Shown piece after piece: positions 48,991-58,992 of a stretch of DNA of 64,000 nucleotides (position 1 is its first letter; every line of letters begins with the position of its first letter). The notes beneath the pieces are model-generated. The model was given only the letters and a program-made list of their open reading frames with translations, ran no database searches and was not told the DNA's origin. The translations under genes and the position numbers were made by a program. The stretch is from Prinia subflava (lineage: Eukaryota; Chordata; Aves; Passeriformes; Cisticolidae): positions 15,575,162-15,639,161 of the forward strand of contig NC_086283.1 of assembly GCF_021018805.1 (NCBI RefSeq), read 5' to 3'.

Positions 48991-51900
48991 GGCTGAGATT
49001 CTGCACGGCACAGTAGGAGGATGAAGAGCACAAAGACATTAAACTGAGAGGGACTGTCTTACCCAGCAAGGCTTACTGGGAGTGGGGAAAAAAAAAAACC
49101 CAACGAAGTTCTTTATATATTTTTATCATTTGCTAGGACCTTATAGGTCCTTGCATATCAGGCCTTGATCATCCCAGAAATAACAGGCTGAGGTACCTCA
49201 AATTGGTCCTAAAGCCCTCTGTCACCTGGATAAAGTGGATGAGACTCCCAAAACAGCTTTCAAGATCCACGGGCGCCACTGGGGTTTTAGCACATCTGAG
49301 ATTTGCAAGGCTGTGTTTCAAAGCCTAGCTTTGGGCAACATTCCCCAGAATCCTGGCCCAGCTTCTCCCGTTTCCAGGCTGGAAGAGACTTATGGCTCAG
49401 CTGCTCTAGATTTCTATCTGACACCAGCCAAAGGATTTCTGCTCACTGATCCAGTCACAGTGAGTGCAGCCATTGCTGGTCAGTCTGTGCCCCACTCTAC
49501 AAAGATGGAAATTAGTGGTAACTCCTGTTGCAAAATTTGAAGGGTCAGGGGAGAGCTACATCTAACTCTGATTGCCCTTCTCAGTGTCATCGTACACGTT
49601 TTACTGTAGCCGCAAAAGCAGAGGAATTTGCAGGATTTGGCGCTGCAGTTACACCACAGAAATACATACGAAGACATCTCAGTTGAATACTGCACGATTT
49701 CTTTCTTAATGAAATCTTTTCCCTATACTTTTCATAAATATTTAAATAAACAAAACCAGAAAACCACTACAAAAACTCTTTGTCCAGTGGCAATGTTTTA
49801 AAAATAATACCCAAATCACATTTCTATTGGATTTAATTCATGCTGAAGCCCAAGTGAAAATTTAGACATAATTTATCATCTTCAGAGCACTCTGCAAATG
49901 CAAGTTAATGCATGGTTTGTGGTCCTGTTCAGCAGGTCTGCGGCCCTCTAATTCCTGAGCATCTACATCCTTCAGCCTGACTTGAGTCCTTCATCCTGGC
50001 AAGCCAACAGCCACCCACCACCCCAGCACTGGCAAGCTGAAAGTGTTTCAGATCAGCAGCAGCTCTGGACACTATGCAATAAAATCCTGGTGTAGTTCAT
50101 CTCTGTTTCATAATAGTTCCTACTCTGGAGTCACATCTCAGCTAAGATTTATTTAAATCATAAAATACTACTCTATCTATCTAAATAGCAAACAAAAGGG
50201 GGGATAAAGGCAAATAAAAAAACATTTTATAGAGAAGATCTTTTGGAGCATTTGAGCAGCTCCTTTTTTTTTCCCCAAGTAATAGAGGACTTATCCTTGA
50301 AGATGCCTACAAGTCAGCTTTCTCTTTTAATCACAGCACTTTGGAGAGTAAATTGTAATTGTCTTGTACACTGCTGACTACATGAAGAGGAATACAGCAA
50401 GGAATATGGCCCAGAAAGGTACATCTCACATCATCAGGAATGAGCAAAAAAGGCTACATTAAAAAGAAAGGTAGAGAATTTACTATTACTGCAACATGCA
50501 GTGAAAACACAGTCTGTGACATCTGCAAATATTTGTCTTTCCTATATATGTAGCATACAAACCTATGTCCAAGTGGGTTCCCAATCCAGGGGGGTTGAGA
50601 TAGGAGGCTGGATCACAAAATCAACCTTGTTGCTGTAGAAAAGATAACTGTATTCCCTTGAATTCTGACAAGCCAAAAGACATTCCTGCTTTTCTGAAAG
50701 CACTAATGCTGCTGGTATTTCCCATGGGACTTGAACTAGTGACTGCATGGAGGGCAGGTGATGCACAGGCCCCTGTTTCCAGAAAAAGAGCAAAATTAAT
50801 CAAAGGGTTAGAGAAACTATTTGACAGTCTTGTACTGCAATCAGAATCATACAGCTATGAAGCTGTCTTTGTGATACTTGTTACACAGAATACTTCAACA
50901 GCAGAAAAATCTGAAAGTGCTTCAAGGCTTCCACGTCTTTGAGGGCAACCAAGAGGTTTGGCATTTTTGACAGCAAGCAAGAAACCTTCTGAGTAATGCC
51001 TTGTGTTCATTAAAGTTGTTACAGTAGGATTTCACATGTTTCCTACAAGTATCAACCCTCAGCAAGGAGTAGCAGCACACACAGCTTTCCAGGAACTCCA
51101 AATATCAACAGGCAATTGTGAGGCACAAGGGACAATGCTGCTGGAGATGCCTAGTGCTCCTCCCACAGCTGTGTTCCTTCTGGCTAGCATACTGGTTTCA
51201 TCTTCAGATTTGGTTGGGAACAGTAGCTCAAGGCAGGCAACTTGGCTGAACCCTCAAAAGGGAAAACAGAATTGATTTGCAGTTATTACATAGCAACGCT
51301 CCTTTTTCTCCTATTTCCTCTCCTGACCTGTACCATACCTACACATTCTCACCTAGCTATGTTGCTCAGGACTCTCTGAAGTCAAGAGCAGAGGTCCTCA
51401 CACGAAACCCAAGTCTGGATGGGGATCTCTATCTACCAGTCAGCACTTTTCCTGCTGTCAAAACTAAAGAAAACACAGAAACTATGTACCCACAAGCCGT
51501 GAGGCGAAAAATGCCATCTCTCACCACTACAAGAAATGGACTTGACACTTTGCTTCACAAGGACATGAGGAAGCAGGACTCTACACTGATCACTTCCCCT
51601 GCAGAGTAGCTTCCTAGGCTGCTGCAGTGCCTTGAAAAGAAGCAGCTGGCACAGGGCATGGACTGACGGAAGGTGAGGTGTCTGTGGCAGGTTCATACCC
51701 ACAGCAGCAGGGATTGCTGGCCCCACTCTGGCACTTTCAACACAAGGATAACTAGCTTCAGCTTATCATCTGTTCCCCTTGCTTAAGGCCAAAAATATGC
51801 TACACTGCATGGTGAGCCCAAGGGGGAGGCTTTGATAGCTACATTATGCCTTAGCCTGGAAATGAGACAACACTGGGAACACATATTTAAGAGGGAGGAC

Positions 51901-52054
51901 TGAGCAGACTTTCCAATCCCTTCACAATAAAAAAAAATCTCCATAAATACCAGTAAGGCATAAAAAAGAGAAAGCAATAGGACCCCAAAACACAGGCTTA
52001 CTTCCAGAGTCCACAAAAACTTTTTATACCTTCTAGCCATTTCACTTCCCAGGG

Positions 52055-52084
52055 GAGGAAGAACTGGCGGAGGAAGAACTGGCA
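52055..52084. repeat. 15-bp tandem duplication
   Basis: GAGGAAGAACTGGCG (52055-52069) is repeated as GAGGAAGAACTGGCA (52070-52084), with one mismatch. A recent replication-slippage duplication is likely. Confidence 0.9.
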
Positions 52085-52701
52085 GATAAAGGCAGCAGCA
52101 CTGCACTCCTCTGCAGAGAAACTGGACTCGCATAACTTCTCAACTCAACTGAGAGGCAGCAACAGAGCCCTAGCAAGCTGTGTGGAGCCGGTTTGCAACT
52201 GGAACCAAAGACGTTTTCCTTCCCCAAGAGAGTCACCATGGCAAGGTCAGCAGGCACTGCTCATCCAGGCTTCCCTTCCTTCCTCTCCTGTGGGTGGAAG
52301 TCAGCCAAAGGCAGCTTAAGGCTTTGGAGAAATCAAGAACTCCAAGTGCCAGTTACTTCTTTTTCACAGGTAAATAAGAGCAAAGTGCCCAGAGGAGATG
52401 CTTGGCCACTGAAGTGTGTGGAGTCATTGCACAGGGCTGCTGTTTACTCCAGCCAGGGAGTCCCTGCAGAAGGTTGGATGCTATTTTTGAATCCTGCAGG
52501 CTGACGAACAAATTCCTGAGGCAGGGAGCCTCACAAGGGACTCCACTGCAGGAACATGAACGCAGCTGTGCAAGGAAAAAGCACATTCAGCAGAATATGG
52601 CAAGGCTGGGAGGCACTCAGAGCCCAGCAGGCAGAACTGGCAGCATCCAGCAAGACGAGAGCAGGCAAGTGCTGGGAGGCACCGGGCACTCAGCAGCACT
52701 T

Positions 52702-52788
52702 CAAAGAATCACAGCATCATGGAATATCCTGAGTAGGAAGGGACCCACAAGGATCATTAAACTCCAACTCCTGGTCCTGCACAGGACT
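52702..52788 (-). mobile_element. 5'-truncated CR1 LINE, 3' tail only
   Basis: The plus strand reads CAAAGAAT, CACAGCAT, CATGGAAT (52702-52725). This is the reverse complement of three degenerate copies of the CR1 terminal octamer ATTCTRTG. It is followed by GGAAGGGACCCACAAGGATC and CCAACTCCTGGTCCTGCACA, the conserved CR1 3'-end block. The element therefore lies on the minus strand and keeps fewer than 90 bp. Upstream CR1 sequence is missing, as is usual for LINEs truncated at insertion. A minus-strand frame ending NDPCGSLPTQDIP is translated CR1 tail, not a gene. Confidence 0.88.
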
Positions 52789-53315
52789 ACTTAAGTGGAA
52801 ACCTACCAATTTCTCTGCTGCAGCCTCTGGCAAAGGGAACAGATCCATGACTCTGGCTTTCCTAAACTGGATACTCCCATAGGAGTGATGCTGGCTACTT
52901 CTCATGCTGCCTGATGGCTTTTCTCCTTCCTCCTGAATGGCCCTCTGCACTGCTCCTCTCGACTCAATGCACACATTTCCAAGAGCTTTCTGTGAAGACC
53001 TGAGTTGTATTGAGGCAGAAGGTGCTCAAAGCATTTACGCCTTCTCAGTCACCAGCAGCATCCTTTTCTCTTCTGGGCACCCTCCATCCAACAGGAGTAA
53101 ATCTGAGAAGTTGAAATAAGAGTTGAACTTCCAGAAAGATAAAGGAAAGCTGAAGTGAAAACCGAGGATTTCCACCGCAGAAGTTCAGTGCACATAAACC
53201 CATGACTAAAGTCAGAGGAGCTCATACTTCAGATAAACAGAGCACAACACATACTCTCTTTGAGGGCAAGTCTGACCCCAAACCTGAAGCCAGTAAATTC
53301 ACCCAAGTAAATACA

Positions 53316-53337
53316 CAGACAGATAGACAGACAGATA
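53316..53337. repeat. Short (GACA/GATA)n tract
   Basis: CAGACAGATAGACAGACAGA is built of GACA and GATA tetranucleotides. A short microsatellite. Confidence 0.9.
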
Positions 53338-54151
53338 TTTTGCAACAGTCAGGAGAAAATCATTTACTTCTGGAGCAGAGTGATACAACTGAAACAAACA
53401 GCACAAAGGAGTCAAAACTATGTTAACAACTGCGTCTTCAGCATTTCAGTACTTTGCAGGTATTAAATATAAGGCCAACAGCCAAGGGAACACAAAATAC
53501 TCTGAAGGAGCTCATTATGTATCCATTGTCTCTTCTTGCACCAGTGGGGTGGGGTTCAGGATGTGAAGTTACATAGCAATACGGAATTACTAGGGGACAG
53601 GGTTGAGATGCTCACAGCCCACTGATTTCAGGCTTTCCTCAAGTACTTGAGCACTTGGCTCTCAGGAAGTGTTTCAGGAAGGATTTACAAACCCCTGAGA
53701 AAATGATTTGGTTTGGGGGGTTTTCGTTGCTTGCAGGAGGAAAACACAAAGCCACAGACGGCAAATCTTTGAAGCATAGAGGGGAAAAACAAAGTGAGCA
53801 ATGTAAAAACAGATAACCAACCCTCTTCCAGTCCGTATTTAGGGGGTGTTTACAACTACAGCTATTTGGGGGAAAAATAATAATTAGGCAATCAGGTCAT
53901 TTTTAGGATAAAGCATGACCCTTTCAGTATACACAAATCCTCCTTCCACCAGACACTTAACCTATCTTTGAAGGCTGCAGAGAGCTGACTAAAGAGAAAC
54001 AGAGCATTTCACCATTCACTCCAAATTATGCTTGTTTGCTTGTTTACTGGATTATTTTCAAGGGCTGCAATAAAGGCATAGACTGCCTAAAGGTTTACAC
54101 TGGATTTCTTTGCCATCTTGCTGCATTTAAGGCCAGAACAAAATGAAGAGG

Positions 54152-54170
54152 TTTTCTTTCTTTCTTTTTC
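54152..54170. repeat. Short (CTTT)n tract
   Basis: TTTTCTTTCTTTCTTTTTC, a pyrimidine microsatellite with three CTTT units. Confidence 0.9.
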
Positions 54171-54355
54171 ATGTTTTGTACAGTTCTACTCCAACAATCC
54201 GACAGCATGTTGTATTGCCTTGGGCAAGGATACACTCTAGTAGGTTAGAAGAAATAAACTGCACAGTAACATCTTATAACAATCTAAGTTGGTTTTTGTA
54301 TTCAGATGTTAATAAAAAGAAGTTACAGTAAAAATTGAGATCAGGACGATGATGT

Positions 54356-54375
54356 TCATCTGCTACAGCAGATGA
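54356..54375. repeat. Inverted repeat of CATCTG/CAGATG
   Basis: TCATCTGCT and AGCAGATGA are perfectly complementary around AC. Each arm holds an E-box core (CATCTG/CAGATG). It could bind bHLH dimers or be incidental. Confidence 0.85.
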
Positions 54376-54501
54376 TCCCAGACAATTTTCCACCAAGGGT
54401 GAAAATTCCACCTTTTTTCCTACAGGATTTCTGACAGATCTGGAAAAGGTCTGGCTACCACATGTCCTTGCACCATGAAATGACCATCAGGGTCAGGAAG
54501 G

Positions 54502-54540
54502 GACATCATGAAGCGACACCATGAAGGGACACCATGAAAT
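54502..54540. repeat. Three 13-bp tandem repeats
   Basis: GACATCATGAAGC, GACACCATGAAGG and GACACCATGAAAT follow one another directly. A related CACCATGAAATGACC lies just upstream near 54471. A small minisatellite-like duplication. Confidence 0.85.
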
Positions 54541-55528
54541 GATCAGCACCTTGCTAGAAGCCTCCTCAGTGCAGTGGAGGGATGCACTGCCACAAGAAGT
54601 GCTTCAGCCAGCACTCAGGAATGCGAGGGAGCAACGGAGCTGCTGAGGGTGGCACAGCACAGAACACAACGCATGGCCACACATGGGTTCTCCATGCTCC
54701 AGGAATAACAGCACAGCCAAAGTGAGGAGTATCAGCAAGGATGCACCAAGAGGGCTGGTTTTTGGTGAGGAGCTAGATCCAGTGCCTTTGCCTGTCACAG
54801 CACATGCTCTGCATGCTGAACACACACACAGCATCCTGGCTGATTTGTCCTGTGCTTACAGAACCCTCTCTGCTCCTGTCCTTTGAAGGCTATAGTTGTC
54901 TCCTGTAGCCAGAAAAAGAAGTGACATTAGGATCAGTAAATTTAAGCCTCCAAAATTCTGACACATGGGTATTAGAGCAAGATTCAAAACATTAAAATCA
55001 TTGTTGAAGGATAATTTGACCTGCATAACCATACACTTTCTCATACATTTATAATAGTTTCCACGGGGCAGGGTGAAAAGAAGAAGAAAGAAAGCATGAA
55101 CTGGAACCATTTTAAAAACTCATGTGATTTTTTCCTTCTTGGAATTACCTGATCATTAATGACAAAGATATTGCTAATTCCAGGGGAAGGCAGACTAGGA
55201 ATATCTACTTTAAAAATAAAATTAAGGAAGGTGTGTGGTGAAGTACCATTCAGAGTATGAAACACGAAGATTTTAAGCTTAAGCTCACAGGATCTTACAC
55301 TTATCCTTCACAGGCATACAACATGGATTTTCAAATTATTTACAAGGGGTTAAAGAAAAATTTGTGATTCAAAATAGGGAGTGGGGGGAGACACCAAATT
55401 TGCTTCATGTTTGGAGAGGATCATGTTTACTACCCTGCTTTCCACCCACAACAAACACACGTTCTAGCAACCAACAGTTGGAGAAGCAGAAGCTGCCAGT
55501 GCAAGTCAAACATGACATGCAGAAAGCA

Positions 55529-55555
55529 TCTTTTCTTTTTCTTTTTTTTTCTTTT
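55529..55555. repeat. Pyrimidine tract
   Basis: T and C only, with T runs of 4, 5, 9 and 4 broken by single C residues. Confidence 0.9.
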
Positions 55556-56180
55556 ATGCTAATTCGGAAAAGAAAAGCTTCATCCTTTAGACCCTGGGAT
55601 TAAGTAGGTATCTCTGAGTTCCTCGTTATCAGTTAAACTGGCATCCAGGGAAACCACAAAAGATAAGGAGACAATTTTTGGCTTTCTCTTGAAAGGGACC
55701 ATAACCCCTCCTCCTGTCCTGAGTGGAGGGTCCCTGATGCCCTGGCAACACCCAGCTACACCCTGCTCTTGCCTCACCACCAAAGTCATGAAGAGAAGTG
55801 CTGAGGAAGTTGCCAAAGTGGCAAGAAAGGGCAACATGATGCCTCCACAATGCACAGCAGCACCTCTGGCCACCAGAAACATGTACATCCCTTTTACTGC
55901 CAACTTCCCACAAAGCAAGCGTGTATTTTAGCCATTCCACCAGATGATGAAACTGTTTAATTAACCTCCAATCACTTTTACAAATGACACATTCCTGAGA
56001 GACACTGGAGCCCTGTTGGTCATGGCAACTGGCAGTTTTAGAGAAAGCAATTCTGAGAACCAGATGAATTTGCTTTTAAGAAGATTATTTAAGAGCCACT
56101 CTGTCTAATATGTTCTATAACTATTCCCCAGCAAGTCTTATTGCAGACTTTCAAGCAAACATTTTGACATTTTGTTTCAG

Positions 56181-56278
56181 TATAGCAGTACAAGCCAGGA
56201 TGTAACAAAGTTTGCGGAAGCTTCAACAATGGCTCTTGCTGGTGGAGGAACACCTCGAACTTCTCAAGGGCATGCCAG
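56181..56278 (+). CDS. Candidate internal exon, 98 bp, unidentified
   Basis: The acceptor ACATTTTGTTTCAG is followed by 98 bp and the donor CAG|GTTAGG. Only one of three frames is open; the other two stop within 24 bases. The open frame starts at codon phase 0 and reads YSSTSQDVTKFAEASTMALA, then a GGGTPRTSQGHA tail, 32 codons plus 2 nt. Its Ser/Thr/Ala/Gly-rich content resembles a disordered segment of a regulatory or scaffold protein. I could not place it in a family. No neighbouring exon was found, so it would be an isolated exon in long introns, an alternative exon or a chance match. Confidence 0.35.
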
Positions 56279-57950
56279 GTTAGGTTCTTTGCTACTCCAT
56301 TAAACCTTTAACACAGCTTCGGCAAATAATGAGTTTACAGACTGGGACTGCTCCCAAATCAAGGCACCTGCATCCAGTAATGAAGTAAAAATGCAAAATG
56401 CCCATTGGCGGCATAAGTTGCCCATCACCCATCAATCATTGCAGAGACTTACAGTCACGGGAGACTATTCCAAAGCCAATAGCGGAACTTTATAGGCAGG
56501 AAGGGTCAGGATGGCAATAGTGATGAAGTGGGAGGAAAGCAGCACGCAAGATATCATTCATTATTTTACTACTACCAGAGTACCCAAAAATCCCAGCAGA
56601 GTCCTAAGCTCCAGCCCGCTAAGTACTGCACATATGTAAAGTAAAACCCCTTCTGCCCTGAACAATATATATTCAATAAGTCTGAGGACAAAGACCATGA
56701 AAGAGGCAGTGGCGCTGTCCCTGCAGTGCTGATGGCCAACCAGGGCAGGAGGAGGTTATGCCCCTTGTGCAAGGTCAGATGAAAAATCAATGGCGTGCAA
56801 GCACAGGTCACCTGAATTGCAGTCTGGAGTCCACTGCAAGGCCAGCCCTCTGCACTCTGATGTCTGGGCCAGCACTGCTAAACGCTGTTTTTAGGTATTT
56901 TGTGCATCCTCTGGAATGCCAATCTCTGCTACCACCACGAGCTGGGAATTCAGCAAGGAAATCCCTCTGACCACCCTGTGAAAAACCAACTGCTTCAGAG
57001 CTGTGCTCTGAGCCTCTCTCAGGATCATCAGACCCAACTGATACAAGACATAGTGAAACAGATACCAAGGGTGGAGGAATACCTGCCCCTTGAGGGATGT
57101 AAAATCTTCTGACAACCTCACTAGTCAACATCTCTCCAGTTACAAAACTCTGTGCCGCACTTGGGACTCACTCATTTGTCACAAAATTACCTAAAAGCAG
57201 GAAGAGCCCTCTTTTCAGAGAAAACTCTGGCACAAGCCACTGAAACCACAGTGATCCACAACAGAAGGAGAAAGAAACAGAAAATTGCAGCGCTCCCTGG
57301 AAAAGCTCATCCTGGCTCAGCAGGATGGTCCACTAGGGGAGGAGCAGAATTAAGCCCAGCAGCACTGCTACCCCTGGCCCCTAAATGCAAGAGCATGATA
57401 TTCCTCTCTATTCCCATTAACTTGCACACCTACTAATATCCCATTGCTCTCTGGAACTGCGGAAGATGGTGAGTCCTCATATTTCAGGGATTTGAAAATT
57501 GACCAAAAATCAGTTAAGTTAAAGCCTTTCCTGCTGCAAATGTGTTTTACTGTAAATAGTAGGATTTGAGTGGCACCTCTGTAGTAGTTCCCTGCACTAA
57601 GTGTATAACAACTGGGTGTTTTATACAGTTTGGTGAAAAGATTTTTGCTTGTTTCTTAGGATCACCATAGCAAAGAGAATATACCTCATCATTTTCCTTC
57701 TCTGTCAATCCCAGCTATTTATCACAGAGGCTAAGAGTTGACCCATTAATGGGATAAGGATTCCTAATCTATCAAGAATATATGCCAACAACTAATCATT
57801 AGATCCTCTGTAAGCCTATACATTATTTACTTTTGACATAACACATCATACAGCTGTTTCTTTTACTCAAAAGCATTTCTAGACTCACACTGCTCTTGAA
57901 TGAAACAAGATGGCTACAGAGGGAAAGCTGTTTAACACCAAAAGAACCGG
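56279..57950. other. Non-coding DNA, no gene recognised
   Basis: Unique sequence with overlapping open frames on both strands near 56570-57440, none above 107 codons and none with a recognisable motif. A donor-like GAAGATG|GTGAGTCC occurs at about 57467 without a convincing exon before it. Confidence 0.55.
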
Positions 57951-58047
57951 AGAGCCTGTATCAGCTCCTCAGACAACTTAAATCAACGTAGGCAGTGACC
58001 TGACTTGGTGGCACTAAGCTAATTTGCAACAGCTGAACACTGGGCCC
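57951..58047. repeat. Fossil palindromic repeat, both arms
   Basis: The left arm contains ATCAGCTCCTCAGACAACTT then AAATCAACGTAGG. The right arm contains CACTAAGCTAATTTGCAACA then GCTGAACACTGGGCC. The reverse complement of the right arm, GGCCCAGTGTTCAGCTGTTG then CAAATTAGC, matches the family arm also seen at 24471-24503. The middle, CAGTGACCTGACTTGGTGG, fits the family's central CATTGACTTCAATGGAG-like core. It is heavily diverged, so the insertion is old. Family assignment is from memory. Confidence 0.5.
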
Positions 58048-58640
58048 ATTATCAATAGATTTGGAAATGAGCAAGCAGATGCAAAAAACTCATTTGGGAT
58101 TGAAAGCGTGGCTGTAAGAGGCTCTTAGGAAGGTTTCTTACTGAAAGTTTGCTTTTTATGGCCCCTCTAGTGAGTACCTAGCTTCGCCACAGATTCTGTG
58201 TATCAAGTGCTTGTGGATACTATGGCACAGGGCTCTTTGTCATGGTTGCCAGTATGGAAAGGGTTTGTCACACAGATTATTTTCATGCACAACCCAAGGA
58301 ACCAGGCTGGCTGGGAGAAGGAGAGAAAGGGTTTAAAGCACTGATGTACTCCTACCCCTTCACTCATGTTACCCATTCTCGACCCCAGTATCCATTCTGC
58401 AGAATTTCAGCTCAAAAAGGAGCTTGGTCATCCAGACTTGTTTGTTTTTATAATTCTGGAGAGATGATAATCCAGACCCAAATAAGAAGATAACTTCCAT
58501 ATTTAAACAGCTACACATACTCTTAGCCTATTTCAGGAGCACAGGGAAGATAACACAGAGCTCCACTTCCCAGGCTTACCATGCTAAGAGGATAAAAAGA
58601 GAACTCTTGTTAATACTTGTGCCTAGACAGTAGAGCATTA

Positions 58641-58800
58641 TGGCTTGGATTCACAAAGGGATTTAGAACTCTAAGTCCCACTGAAATCAGGAAATGAATA
58701 GGACTTAGGGTCCTAAGGGCCTTTGCGAGTCCCAGACTAAGTGCCTCCTCCTTTTGAAGCCAATGGGAACAATGCCATGGCATTAAACAAGGACAGAGCC
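58641..58800. repeat. Fossil palindromic repeat, hairpin-type
   Basis: A 32-nt arm (58647-58678, starting GGATTCACAAAGG and ending CTAAGTCC) and its partner (58701-58732, starting GGACTTAGGG and ending GCGAGTCC) match at about 25 of 32 positions when one is inverted, with a 22-nt loop. The motif GGATTCACAAAGGGATTTAG is the characteristic end of a sauropsid palindromic repeat. The adjacent CTTTTGAAGCCAATGGGAAC and ATGCCATGGCATTAA extends it with a TGAAGTCAATGGGA-like block. Confidence 0.6.
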
Positions 58801-58934
58801 TGCCCACAAAGCTTTAACTCTATTAAAAGACACAAGGTTATCTGGTGACAAACAGGCACAACACCCCTGGTGAAGAGACTTTGGCCTGAACACTTTTAAA
58901 GCTTCCACTGCGCTCCATCAAACGTAGCTGAAGC

Positions 58935-58992
58935 AAAGTCCATACATGTCAATGAGAGCTTTGCAGTGAGATTAAGATTTCAGTCCAGGTCC
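58935..58992. repeat. Possible fossil repeat fragment
   Basis: CATGTCAATGAGAGCTTTGC then AGATTTCAGTCCAGG resembles the TCAATGGGAGC...GGATTTC block of the same old sauropsid repeats and lies close to the copy at 58641-58800. It is short and diverged. Confidence 0.3.

Larger units (their letters stand above)
45652..52701. other. Non-coding DNA, no gene recognised
   Basis: Unique sequence with a T/C-rich tract (46169-46200), an AP-1-centred stretch (48781-48990) and a 15-bp tandem duplication (52055-52084). Open frames reach about 130 codons (52402-52794) but show no domain. That longest frame runs into the CR1 tail. Confidence 0.55.
52789..56180. other. Non-coding DNA, no gene recognised
   Basis: Unique sequence with a GACA/GATA tract (53316-53337), pyrimidine tracts (54152-54170, 55529-55555), an inverted E-box pair (54356-54375) and a 13-bp triple tandem (54502-54540). 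Open frames up to 112 codons (55580-55918, minus) overlap others on the opposite strand and have no motifs. Confidence 0.6.

Noticed and set aside
52717..52974. 85-codon minus-strand frame ending NDPCGSLPTQDIP
   Set aside because: Its end is the translated CR1 tail; the rest has no recognisable content.
52937..53110. Possible extension of CR1 beyond 52788
   Set aside because: The sequence does not follow the conserved CR1 3' region as I know it.
58238..58250. TGTCATGGTT, like the start of the LTR at 35253
   Set aside because: No partner end, duplication or further LTR similarity nearby, so a chance 10-mer.
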